From positions 1 through 31,450 of the IMG/VR virus record IMGVR_UViG_3300008050_000179: a stretch of DNA of 31,450 nucleotides, one strand, 5' to 3'. Source of the stretch: a virus. Under the pieces are notes generated by a model. The model was not told where the DNA came from. It saw only the letters and a list, made by a program, of their open reading frames with translations, and did no database searches. Position numbers and translations under genes: made by a program. Shown here piece after piece: positions 8,815-16,395 of this stretch; the first letter of the stretch is position 1; every line of letters begins with the position of its first letter.

Positions 8815-9069
8815 CTACTTCCCGGGCTTGCGGGGCCGACCGATCTTAGGCGAAGCGGGACGCCCTATAAGCTTGAGGGCGTTCGTCTGATCGGTACCCT
8901 CCTCGTAGGTCGCCGGCTTGTACCCCAGGAACATAATGACGCCCTTGCGCTTACCGTTTACCTCTTTCACGGAAAGACAGGTGCCTTCCACGTATGAGCC
9001 ATCCTGACTAACCGATGAATAAACCCCGCCGCCGATCAGCTTGACTGGGAACTTCGTGTCCTTCTCCAT
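8815..9069 (-). CDS. Small protein with AT-hook-like basic tail, 84 residues
   Basis: ATG at 9069 follows AGGAG by seven bases. Residues 1-55 look like a small beta-rich fold (VKLIGGGVYSSVSQDGSY, then KRKGVIMFLGYKPATYEEG). The C-terminus holds two Gly-Arg-Pro cores, IGRPASP and IGRPRKPGK, and the second matches the AT-hook core that inserts in A/T minor grooves. It lies between adaptor and nozzle genes with only 3 and 9 bases of spacing, so it is made with the virion set. It could be a small connector or decoration protein, or a DNA-binding packaging aid. I do not recognise the family. Confidence 0.7.
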   Translation of the reverse strand: MEKDTKFPVKLIGGGVYSSVSQDGSYVEGTCLSVKEVNGKRKGVIMFLGYKPATYEEGTDQTNALKLIGRPASPKIGRPRKPGK

Positions 9070-9078
9070 TACACTCTC

Positions 9079-10785
9079 CTATGGAAGCTTGTACCACCGA
9101 CGCCAGCCGTGCTGCTGGTATCGACCAGGGCGAATTGCAGCTAGTCGCCGCACCCAAGTTCGGGATGCAGGTAGCAAGCTACCATACCGTTTGGTCAGAT
9201 TCGCCATAGCTCGTTCATACTGCGACCAGGCAGCCGCCGCAAGATCGGATGCTCCCTCTGCTTCTCGGAGAAAAATAATTGCACGGGTGATCAAGACCTC
9301 GATGGCTTCCGCGTGAATTAACGGAGCATCCTGATCATCTTTGAGTTCTTGGGGACGACGGATACAACGTAGATCAAGCTCGTACCGATTATCAGGGCTC
9401 GGATACAGCCCAATGCCCTGGTAACCATGGATGTCCCTCATACGCCGGGAGTAATCTGGTATGACCTCTCCCCGATCAGCCCAAACCCCGTCATTCAACT
9501 CATCGATGTTCAGCTCGGTAAGGAGGTAATAGGCATCGGGGGACTCGATGTTCTGTAGGGGCACTGCTCCATGCACCCGTTGAGTGTTCACTACCGTCCC
9601 TAGCACCGAGTAATTAGTGAAATCCGCCGTCAGCCTGCGTCGATAGATACGGATATACCAGCCTGATTGAGGCACATTGCGTCTATCGAAGGCCCCCGTT
9701 GTGTGGCGTGTCCCCGTCGTAAAGAACCCCTGCATGTAGTCGATATTGGGAAAAGTCAGCTTCACGCCAGGGGAGGTATATGTGGCATCCCCCACCGTGA
9801 TTACAACCGTCTTGATTTCCGAAAGAGGCGACGGGGCTGACTCCCACAAGGGCTCCCGCATCCGGTGCGAAGCGTCCGTTGTCGCGCTGTACCCAGGGGT
9901 ATCAGTATTCTGAACATTCGCCGCATAGCCAGCCCAATAGGCTCCATTGGGATTCCGTAGTTGCATGTCCCGCTTGCCCCAGCAGTACGTGAAGGCATAT
10001 TGGAACTGTCCCGGAGGCTCTGGTCCATACCACTTCATCACGGTCGCTTCTAGGTCGAACGTCGCAATCGGAGCTACCGTGGGCGCAGGCATCTGCCGAT
10101 GGGGCCTACGGAACATCGCACGAGGGATTCCGTGGACCACTACAGAGCGTTTATCCGTGAGGGAATAGTCCTCGGCCTCATCCTGACTGATCGTATTCAG
10201 AGGCCAGTTCTGGCCTCCCTGGAAGACCCGTGTAGACTTGACTGTGATCACATCGTCGGGGAGGTAGTAAGTGTCCGTGTAGACCCGCCAGTCCGCGAAC
10301 TCCCCATACCCATACGTAGCGTAGTCCCAGGGCGTCTCCACCGTGATGAAGAAATGGTCTGCCGCACCAAGATCCCCTTGCCAAACCGAACGAATACGAT
10401 TTCGTACCGTTATGCTCACACCGGCAGCATCCGTAACGGTGATCTCCAGCATCCGACCATCCCAACTACGGTCAGTCTGCCACTGAATGGCGCTCGCAGT
10501 TCCCACAGGGAGAGTTGCATAGAGCACCCAAGGGTTGCGGACCGCTGTCGGAAGCGTGTCATTGGCCGGACAAATCTGTAAGGTGTCCGTCACCAACGTC
10601 GGAACCACATCCGGTTGGGTCGCGAACTTCAGTATCGACTCGAAGAACAAAAATGGTGCTTCGAGCGATATCTGGTTGTACGCCCGGTTAATGTACCGGT
10701 TGACGCGCACAATCGCTTCAGGCGACTGGGTCGGTGCCCAGTCCGCCTGTGCGAAGATTGCGTCCCTGATGCCCTTCAGGTTCAC
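9079..10785 (-). CDS. Putative head-to-tail adaptor (tail tubular protein A-like), 568 residues
   Basis: Translation begins at GTG 10785, seven bases after AAGGGAG. The N-terminus is a helical pair (KGIRDAIFAQADW, then VRVNRYINRAYNQISLEAPF), typical of gp11-like adaptors that sit under the portal. The last 90 residues return to helix (AEAIEVLITRAIIFLREAEG, then AWSQYERAMANLTKRYG), also as in adaptors. Between lies a long beta-rich region of about 380 residues, far larger than the roughly 200-residue T7 protein. It includes an SAPSPLSE-V-V-fibronectin-like stretch, suggesting an inserted domain facing outwards. Place between the coat/decoration genes and the nozzle gene supports the role. The assignment is inference from pattern and order. 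Confidence 0.65.
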   Translation of the reverse strand: MNLKGIRDAIFAQADWAPTQSPEAIVRVNRYINRAYNQISLEAPFLFFESILKFATQPDVVPTLVTDTLQICPANDTLPTAVRNPWVLYATLPVGTASAIQWQTDRSWDGRMLEITVTDAAGVSITVRNRIRSVWQGDLGAADHFFITVETPWDYATYGYGEFADWRVYTDTYYLPDDVITVKSTRVFQGGQNWPLNTISQDEAEDYSLTDKRSVVVHGIPRAMFRRPHRQMPAPTVAPIATFDLEATVMKWYGPEPPGQFQYAFTYCWGKRDMQLRNPNGAYWAGYAANVQNTDTPGYSATTDASHRMREPLWESAPSPLSEIKTVVITVGDATYTSPGVKLTFPNIDYMQGFFTTGTRHTTGAFDRRNVPQSGWYIRIYRRRLTADFTNYSVLGTVVNTQRVHGAVPLQNIESPDAYYLLTELNIDELNDGVWADRGEVIPDYSRRMRDIHGYQGIGLYPSPDNRYELDLRCIRRPQELKDDQDAPLIHAEAIEVLITRAIIFLREAEGASDLAAAAWSQYERAMANLTKRYGSLLPASRTWVRRLAAIRPGRYQQHGWRRWYKLP

Positions 10786-10805
10786 GGGGCTACTCCCTTA
10801 GAGGG

Positions 10806-11300
10806 TTAGCCCTTGCAGTCGAGATAGACCGTGAAGGTGCCTGCGCCTGCCCGACCCGCTAGGGTCTGACCGAATCCTGGGTCGGTTGCACCACCGTGAG
10901 AAACACACCCTGCCGTTGACGCATCTACCACGAGGGGTAACGCTGTGGTCGCCCCTGTGGCGTCAGCTAGTGCTGTGGCAATCCCCTTCCGTGCGATGAA
11001 GGCATAGCTTCCATCGGGAATGATTGCTTGAGCCACACCGATGACATTCGAGACGGGAGCCGACGTGGCGGCCACCGTTATACGATACATCTCATTGGTG
11101 GGGCTTGGGCCTCCTAGGGTACGTGTGCACGCATGGCCCAAAGCGATCGGGGCCCCGCTATTGTTCCCAACATAAATCCAGTGCTTCTCGCCCTGGTTAG
11201 CCCGAGTGCCGCTTTGGGTAGCGGGCTCGACCACGATGGTGCCCAGCGGGTGAAGCTGAACGGTTCCTACGGTAGTAAGGCTGTCGCCAAATCCAGACAT
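10806..11300 (-). CDS. Probable capsid decoration or head-surface protein, 164 residues
   Basis: ATG at 11300 is preceded by GGGAG at five bases. The gene lies nine bases after the coat protein stop. The protein is Gly/Ala/Thr-rich with many short beta strands, lacks helices or charged tails, and ends in a YLDCKG strand. Its composition and size fit a small head-decoration protein that stabilises an HK97-type capsid. The phrase LADATGATTALPLVVDAST resembles repetitive strands in such proteins. No family signature is certain. The alternative is a short tail-completion protein, but composition and immediate coupling to the coat gene favour decoration. The product would be made in amounts near the coat protein because it follows it in the same transcript. 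Confidence 0.65.
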   Translation of the reverse strand: MSGFGDSLTTVGTVQLHPLGTIVVEPATQSGTRANQGEKHWIYVGNNSGAPIALGHACTRTLGGPSPTNEMYRITVAATSAPVSNVIGVAQAIIPDGSYAFIARKGIATALADATGATTALPLVVDASTAGCVSHGGATDPGFGQTLAGRAGAGTFTVYLDCKG

Positions 11301-11309
11301 GAGATCTCC

Positions 11310-12422
11310 CTACGGAATCGCGCCACCGGTAACGATGAAGTTGGTGCGACGTTGGTTACAATACAGCCCCTGATGGAGCACGATTTCGGTACGCATCATG
11401 TCCTGCTCGGGGAGCCGGAATGGTCCACGGACCTCGAAGTTACCCTTGGTCTCCTCGCCGCCATGCCCCACATTGTAGGCGTAGAACGAGCCAGTATTCA
11501 AACCGTAGACAAGGCCATCAGCAGCGGGCGTGCCTGCAAGCGACGTAGCGCCAATGTCGATGCTCGACTCCAGGTACATGGTACCAGACATGAACTTGAT
11601 GCCCTGCCGGATGTTCTTCGGAACATGGTCACCCTCGGTCACCGAGTCCACGCGAACGTAGTCATCAAGGTCATCCAAGAGGTGCATGTAGGTCAGACGA
11701 TCAGCAAACATCACGTCCACCGGACCCATGGTCTTACCCTGCGTCGAGGCATCGAAGTACGCCGCACGTAGCTGGAAGCGACCGTCCGTGGCAAAGCCAC
11801 TGCCGATACGAGCATACTGGTTATGCCAACCAACACAACCACCCGCCCCAGAGGACGAGATCACGTTGTGCACGGTAGAGGTCTGGGCGGCAATGGGTTC
11901 AGCCAAGAACAAACCACTACGAGCCGTACCTTCAGGGTTGAAGGACACAGATGAGGTGCCCACGCCTACGCTGGTCCCACCAAAGAGGGTGGGGTACGCG
12001 CCGACCTGGGCTCCGGTGCCGGTTGCCAACTGAGCACTGATGCGCTCGTGAAAGTCGCCAATGGCATTCTCAGGATAGCTCTGAAGAATGCGAGCGAGGT
12101 CCTGCTTACCGTTGGCATAGGCCAGGTCTTTAAGCGGGACATCGAAGTTGTAGATCATACGGCCAGCGAACGTGTTGCCACGGATTCCCTGCTGGGTACG
12201 ACCTCCCGAGAGAACCTCGGAGCCACCATAGATGGTGTCCACCGAACCAGGACCGCCTTGGACCAAGACGAAGTCTCGGAACGGGCCCTGGAGGGTAGAG
12301 CTGTCAATGTTGCCGCGAGTAACAATCGCCTCAAGGAGGGGATGCCAGAGCATGAAAGTCTCGGAGAGACCCTTCATTTGCTCCTGTAGTGCGGTCGCAA
12401 ATACTTCTGGGCTAATAGCCAT
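11310..12422 (-). CDS. Major capsid protein (HK97-like), 370 residues
   Basis: ATG at 12422 follows a GGAAG site six bases away, three bases after the scaffold stop. The N-terminal segment (PEVFATALQEQMKGLSETFM) is helical and would interact with scaffold. It leads into a Gly-rich loop region (RDFVLVQGGPGSVDTIYGGSEVL), as in the E-loop area of HK97-type coats. A long spine-helix-like stretch follows (ENAIGDFHERISAQLATGTG). The C-terminal third is beta-rich with GNFEVRGPFRLPEQ. Length 370 is usual for a coat of this fold, and the scaffold-coat-decoration order is diagnostic. No N-terminal protease-type delta domain is evident, since scaffold is a separate gene. I cannot assign a named family without a structural search, but the capsid role is very likely. 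Confidence 0.85.
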   Translation of the reverse strand: MAISPEVFATALQEQMKGLSETFMLWHPLLEAIVTRGNIDSSTLQGPFRDFVLVQGGPGSVDTIYGGSEVLSGGRTQQGIRGNTFAGRMIYNFDVPLKDLAYANGKQDLARILQSYPENAIGDFHERISAQLATGTGAQVGAYPTLFGGTSVGVGTSSVSFNPEGTARSGLFLAEPIAAQTSTVHNVISSSGAGGCVGWHNQYARIGSGFATDGRFQLRAAYFDASTQGKTMGPVDVMFADRLTYMHLLDDLDDYVRVDSVTEGDHVPKNIRQGIKFMSGTMYLESSIDIGATSLAGTPAADGLVYGLNTGSFYAYNVGHGGEETKGNFEVRGPFRLPEQDMMRTEIVLHQGLYCNQRRTNFIVTGGAIP

Positions 12423-12425
12423 GAG

Positions 12426-13319
12426 TTACTTCCTTTTCTGGGTAGCAAAAGCCTTATCGATGGCAAACTCCCGCATCTCTGCAAAGGTTCGCGGCTTCCG
12501 GTTCTCAATCCGATTCGTCTGGTGTGGACGAGCCCCGGGGCGAGCGCCCGAGGTAAGCCTCGCCCCTGGTCTGGGTCGGGGCTCAGACAGAGCCTGTTTC
12601 GCCTCGGCCAACTCCAGGGCACGATGTACCGGAGTCCCCTCTTTGACTGCTGCGCGAACGAGCTTGAAGGCTGTGTCCGAAAGGCGGACAGCCCCCACTG
12701 CATCTTCGGGTTCCCAGTCTTCGGCGAGAAGAGTATCGAACTTAGTGTTCAGGTCCGCATTCGTAAAAACATCACTATGTTGTCGGATAAACCGGTCATA
12801 ATGACGTTCGGCTTCCTGCTCCAACACGGAGGCTACGGTATCCTGATAGACCTTGTAACGCTGTTGTTCCGCTAGAAGTGCTGCCTCCCCCGAGGCAATC
12901 TTCTGTTCCAGCGATTGGATGTTCTCCAGGTGTGTCTCGATCTGCGTAGACAGCTCATCGGCACGAGAATCCCCAGCGCCACTTAGGAGATTACTATACA
13001 GCTCCTGCTGGCTCTGGATCTGCTCTCGCTCGTTGTCCAGGGTCGCATGAAGCCTCTCTCCCCATCCCTGGAACTCGTCGGGCCAGGAAGTATACTTTCC
13101 GTCCCACTCATTCCAATTGTAAGAGTCATAGGGCGAGGGTGTGATCTCGCCCTCGACTACGGACGGTGTGGCCTCGGGGGCAGGAGAGGTCGCCCCCGAG
13201 ACCGGACCATCCGAACTAGAGTTGGCCCCAGAAGAGGTAGTAGTAGGGGCAGGAGTGGCTTCAGGAGCAGGGGCAGCTTCAACCGCTACCGGAGCAGTGC
13301 TTACTTCATCAGGAGGCAT
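12426..13319 (-). CDS. Scaffolding protein, 297 residues
   Basis: An in-frame ATG at 13400 also exists, but I use ATG 13319. It has GAGGA eight bases ahead, and the earlier start would extend far into the upstream gene as a basic tail unlike the rest. Residues 1-60 are Ala/Pro/Ser/Glu linker. Residues 85-175 are a Glu/Gln/Leu-rich coiled coil (DNEREQIQSQQELYSN onward). From 245 it is Pro/Arg-rich, and it ends with a basic helix, FAEMREFAIDKAFATQKRK. This helix-with-basic-end is the coat-binding plan of phage scaffolds, and the gene directly precedes the coat gene. The AIDKAF motif reappears in the neighbouring small acidic protein. Its start overlaps that gene's stop by 11 bases. Confidence 0.85.
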   Translation of the reverse strand: MPPDEVSTAPVAVEAAPAPEATPAPTTTSSGANSSSDGPVSGATSPAPEATPSVVEGEITPSPYDSYNWNEWDGKYTSWPDEFQGWGERLHATLDNEREQIQSQQELYSNLLSGAGDSRADELSTQIETHLENIQSLEQKIASGEAALLAEQQRYKVYQDTVASVLEQEAERHYDRFIRQHSDVFTNADLNTKFDTLLAEDWEPEDAVGAVRLSDTAFKLVRAAVKEGTPVHRALELAEAKQALSEPRPRPGARLTSGARPGARPHQTNRIENRKPRTFAEMREFAIDKAFATQKRK

Positions 13320-13701
13320 ATAGGCCGTCCTCGTCCATACCCTTCTTGCTCTTTTTCTTGCCCTTCTTCCCGTGTTTATCGAAGGCCTTATCCACAGCAC
13401 TCATGCGTAGAACTGTGAGGTACGGAGGTTTGGGCCCCACTGGCATCGGAACGTCGGAGCCACCCGCGTCCTCTTCCATCTCTTCTTCCGCGCCTTCAAA
13501 ATCTGAAGCGTCCCCTTCGCCACCCATAACCTCATCAAAGGGGCCTTCGTCTCCAATGCCTTCCTCCGCTGCTTGACCAGAAGGAGCAAGCTCCCAGCCC
13601 AGCTCATCAAGGCGTGTCACGATCGCCTCGGCAGAGTCTAACGCCAAGAGTTCTTGGGCTACGTCCTGGGGGCTATAAGCACTAGGGTCGTCTTTAGGCA
13701 T
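13309..13701 (-). CDS. Small acidic protein with scaffold-like basic tail, 130 residues
   Basis: ATG at 13701 is preceded by a weak ribosome site. Residues 8-38 form a helical domain (SPQDVAQELLALDSAEAIV). Residues 45-82 are strongly acidic and Gly-rich. The last 35 residues invert the charge (KAFDKHGKKGKKKSKKG). The tail carries AVDKAF at residues 102-107, matching AIDKAF at the scaffold C-terminus with the same basic sequel. Overlap with the scaffold gene by 11 bases suggests coupled synthesis. I infer a second scaffold-like or capsid-interacting chain, or a scaffold-length regulator. There is no recognised family. An alternative is a portal-vertex chaperone that binds the same coat surface. 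Confidence 0.65.
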   Translation of the reverse strand: MPKDDPSAYSPQDVAQELLALDSAEAIVTRLDELGWELAPSGQAAEEGIGDEGPFDEVMGGEGDASDFEGAEEEMEEDAGGSDVPMPVGPKPPYLTVLRMSAVDKAFDKHGKKGKKKSKKGMDEDGLYAS

Positions 13702-13708
13702 TGCACTA

Positions 13709-13737
13709 TCCGTACTGGGTGAAAAATTTTACGTCAA
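13709..13737 (-). promoter_or_regulatory. Weak candidate leftward promoter ahead of the scaffold/capsid block
   Basis: On the minus strand TTGACG (13737-13732) is followed after 17 bases by TACGGA (13714-13709). The -35 is good and the -10 poor. The 50-base gap between genes is the only A/T-rich spacer in the late block and lies just before the abundant capsid genes, which makes an extra promoter plausible but unproven. Confidence 0.25.
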
Positions 13738-13751
13738 GAACTAGAGCAAAA

Positions 13752-14153
13752 TCATTTTATGGCCCGGCCATCCGGCGTCTTGTTCCACTTCCGGGCCTGC
13801 ATATCCTCAAGATCACGATAACCAGCTTTCTTCGCCTGCTGTTGAGCATCGGCGCGGACCCTAGCTACCTTGGCTTTCCACTGTTTCGAGTCAGGGGAAA
13901 GGATTTGGGCATCCGGGTTCTCTTTCTGATACTGACGCAACTCTGCGGGGCTCTCGAAGCTCCGATCAATCTGTTTGATGGTTAGCGGTTTGCTCGGCAT
14001 AGGCCCCACAGTACGCACAGGTCGGGGTAGGCGACGGATAGGGCCCTCACACGTCGGACAGATGGCATCGTCGAGGTGGGCTAAGGGGATGATCACATCC
14101 TCGAAATAGCCACAGCTCTGGGCCGAATCACAAGCGACATCATAGACTGGCAT
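13752..14153 (-). CDS. FmdB-like zinc-ribbon protein, 133 residues
   Basis: A frame opens at 14174, but I choose ATG 14153, because TAATG fuses it to the stop of the upstream gene and the protein then begins MPVYDVACDSAQSCGYFED. This is the FmdB/putative regulatory zinc-ribbon opening: MP-x-Y, Cys, then CG-x-FE. Two further cysteines (CPTCEGPI, followed by RRL) complete the ribbon at about residues 34-42. The last 60 residues are helical and basic. FmdB-type domains are frequent between portal and scaffold genes of tailed phages and have no established function there. The long Lys/Arg/Gln helix (PDSKQWKAKVARVRADAQQ) may bind nucleic acid. A role in regulating or assembling the head is inferred. 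Confidence 0.75.
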   Translation of the reverse strand: MPVYDVACDSAQSCGYFEDVIIPLAHLDDAICPTCEGPIRRLPRPVRTVGPMPSKPLTIKQIDRSFESPAELRQYQKENPDAQILSPDSKQWKAKVARVRADAQQQAKKAGYRDLEDMQARKWNKTPDGRAIK

Positions 14154-14536
14154 TACAGTTTCCTCTCCTTCCAATCGCCAGAGCGTCTCACTCCAACGAC
14201 GGGTTTCCAGGAGCCATCTGCGAACTTGTCGGCGTCCTCGGCTGTAGGGAACCGAACGATGTTCCCCCTCTCCACAGCCGAGTGTGGCTCCTTATCAAAG
14301 ACATACTGTCCGTCCTGCGCTTGGAGTACAGGATACACATACGTCCCCACATCATCGGCTGCTGTGGCAAGTAGGTGTGTTGAATCGGGATGCTCGGGGT
14401 GGGTCTCTTTGGGGTTCAGGCCCTTATCCAGCATCCGTTGAATAAACGGGACGGACTTGTTCTCATCGAGCACCTGTCGGGCAAGCCCCACGTCTGTCGA
14501 GTAATCTCGAAGCTCTTTGAGATAGTCCCGAGGCAT
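14153..14536 (-). CDS. Conserved-looking phage protein beside the portal, 127 residues
   Basis: ATG at 14536 abuts the portal stop directly (TAGATG), with GGAG eight bases ahead inside the portal gene. Residues 1-45 are helical (YLKELRDYSTDVGLARQVLD). Residues 55-120 hold the pattern YPVLQAQDGQYVF, then IVRFPTAEDADKFADGSWK. This resembles a small beta/alpha module found in phage virion and peptidase-associated proteins (text such as 'YPT...dG...p..A......FpT.eeAd.fa.gswK'). I recall that pattern rather than having computed it. Function unknown. It is translationally linked to the portal and to the following FmdB-like gene, so it may take part in head assembly or be a minor head component. Confidence 0.7.
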   Translation of the reverse strand: MPRDYLKELRDYSTDVGLARQVLDENKSVPFIQRMLDKGLNPKETHPEHPDSTHLLATAADDVGTYVYPVLQAQDGQYVFDKEPHSAVERGNIVRFPTAEDADKFADGSWKPVVGVRRSGDWKERKL

Positions 14537-16378
14537 CTACTTAGCTCCAGGCAGTTGAGGCCTAGGCCCCTTGGCAGACATGGGTACCCCTGGGCCTCCG
14601 GGGCCACCCATAGCCGTGGGCGAGATGGGAACATCAGTCCCCTCGGGCAAGGCCCCTGTGGCGATATTGTCCATCCCCGGCATCCCGGGGGGAGCGATTC
14701 CACCCCCACCCATCATAGCCGCCATCTCTGGGGGCACGTCCCCTAGCCCCTCTTGGCCAGGTTTGGGCGGCTCCTCGGTCTTGAGAATGTCACCCAACTG
14801 GAGCAGTTCCAGAAGCTTCATCATCAGCTTCTCTTGGTTCACGGCTTGGGACTGCATCAGAATTGGCAGATACTTCTCCAGGTTCTTGAGCTGAACGATC
14901 CGATGATTCTCCGTTGGGGAGTAAGCCACGGCGTCATAATCGTAGTCGAGTGGCTCCTCACCAACGGGTCGATCCTTTGCCAGGGCCATTGTACGACGAG
15001 AAACAACCAAGACCTCCCGACTGTCGGTCAGACGAATGGCCAACTCGGAGTCTTCTGGGAGGAACTCCTCGTAGAGGCCCACGATCTTCTTCCCCGTCTC
15101 GGAGCAAACATCGGTCATCTGCTTGATGCGTTTGCCATTACGGGTACGAGTCGCGGTATCCGCCAAAGCAACCTCGGTGGCCACATCGGCAACACCGACG
15201 ACACCTCGGCTGTACTGTGGGATGCCCAAGATGAACTCAATGATCTGGGTAGACCGATCCCTCATCTTCCCGAAACTAGGATCCAACTGGGGGAGTGGCG
15301 TTTGACCAATGATATCCCGTAATGGGGCGTTGTTCTTCGCCTGCAAATGGGCAATCTGTCCCGGCTGGTTCGCATCCTGAATCATGGACATGAACGACTC
15401 GGGGTCATCTACCAGAGCAGTATTCAAAAGCAGCACAGGGATGGAGGTGTAGGCGTGCCACAGCTCCAGGGTGTCAATCTCGTTAAGCCGTGCCTGGGCC
15501 CCTTCAATGAGGCGAACGTCCGACAGACCTCCGAGGTCGGTCTTGTTGTCGTTGAACGTCAGGATACTGAAGGGATTTCGTACATACTTGAAGGGTAGGT
15601 CCGACTCAAACAGGGGCTCATCCACCTCATCGAGTACGTGGAAGTACCGGTCGCCCACGAAATCGTAGACCTCATAGACTGTAATCCACCGATAGTAGGC
15701 CTTCGTAGCCTTATCCACAGTCCCCTCATCACGGCTTCGATCTTCAAGCCACTGGGGGTACCCCGACGCCTGCGCGAGCTTCGCCACGGATGGGCGGTAG
15801 TGGGCTCCACTGCCGTCACGCTTCCGCTTTGCGCGATTCTTGAACTCATCCTCGGTCAACACCGTGACCTCAATGAGGTAGCGGATGTCCCGCCAACGGG
15901 TAGCAGCCTTATCGAAGAACACATGCCGGGGGTCAATAACGAATGTCTCGGGAGTGTTACGATCAAAATTCCAGACCGTCTTCATAAACCCCCGCCCGCA
16001 GAGGCTACCATCGGTAGCACAGGCCCATAATCTTTTATGTAGCTTGTTCCTACGGAAACAGTCATTGATGACAGCCTCGCGGAACTTACCTGCGGGACGG
16101 AACTTCTCTTGGCGGGCCGTGACGGTGACCTGGGGATTGGTCGGACAGATGTTGGAGATCATCGTATCGATGTAGGCGTAGGGATAGTTCGTCTCCAGAT
16201 TCGTCTCCGCCTCACGGCCTCGGTCCTCCGGGGCTGCCCCATGCGGAATGTCCTCGTTCGCACTCCAATACTCGGACAAGTACCAAGCCCGGTACTTGTC
16301 CCAGTCCTTCAGGTCCTTCTCCCGCTGTCTGCGGTGGGACTTGATGATGCCTGCGATCTGCTCGCCATTCAACGCCAT
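14537..16378 (-). CDS. Portal protein, 613 residues
   Basis: ATG at 16378 follows AGGAGAG by four bases. The N-terminal helix (EQIAGIIKSHRRQREKDLKD) leads into a WYLSEYW segment. Residues 80-330 contain the alternating beta/helix wing and stem expected of portals, including PTNPQVTV and DGSLCGRGFMKTVWNF. The region around residues 330-430 is long-helical (ARLNEIDTLELWHAYTSIP). The C-terminus from about 560 is a Gly/Pro/Met-rich disordered tail. Length 613 is somewhat above the T7-type value and near that of P22-like portals. Position between the terminase group and the scaffold/coat genes is decisive. It forms the dodecameric DNA channel at one capsid vertex and docks with the terminase on one side and the adaptor on the other. 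Confidence 0.85.
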   Translation of the reverse strand: MALNGEQIAGIIKSHRRQREKDLKDWDKYRAWYLSEYWSANEDIPHGAAPEDRGREAETNLETNYPYAYIDTMISNICPTNPQVTVTARQEKFRPAGKFREAVINDCFRRNKLHKRLWACATDGSLCGRGFMKTVWNFDRNTPETFVIDPRHVFFDKAATRWRDIRYLIEVTVLTEDEFKNRAKRKRDGSGAHYRPSVAKLAQASGYPQWLEDRSRDEGTVDKATKAYYRWITVYEVYDFVGDRYFHVLDEVDEPLFESDLPFKYVRNPFSILTFNDNKTDLGGLSDVRLIEGAQARLNEIDTLELWHAYTSIPVLLLNTALVDDPESFMSMIQDANQPGQIAHLQAKNNAPLRDIIGQTPLPQLDPSFGKMRDRSTQIIEFILGIPQYSRGVVGVADVATEVALADTATRTRNGKRIKQMTDVCSETGKKIVGLYEEFLPEDSELAIRLTDSREVLVVSRRTMALAKDRPVGEEPLDYDYDAVAYSPTENHRIVQLKNLEKYLPILMQSQAVNQEKLMMKLLELLQLGDILKTEEPPKPGQEGLGDVPPEMAAMMGGGGIAPPGMPGMDNIATGALPEGTDVPISPTAMGGPGGPGVPMSAKGPRPQLPGAK

Positions 16379-16395
16379 GGGTCTCTCCTAGAGAA

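Noticed and set aside
13320-13400. Upstream start extending the scaffold
   Set aside because: The extra 27 residues overlap the upstream gene's basic tail in another frame; ATG 13319 has a good site.
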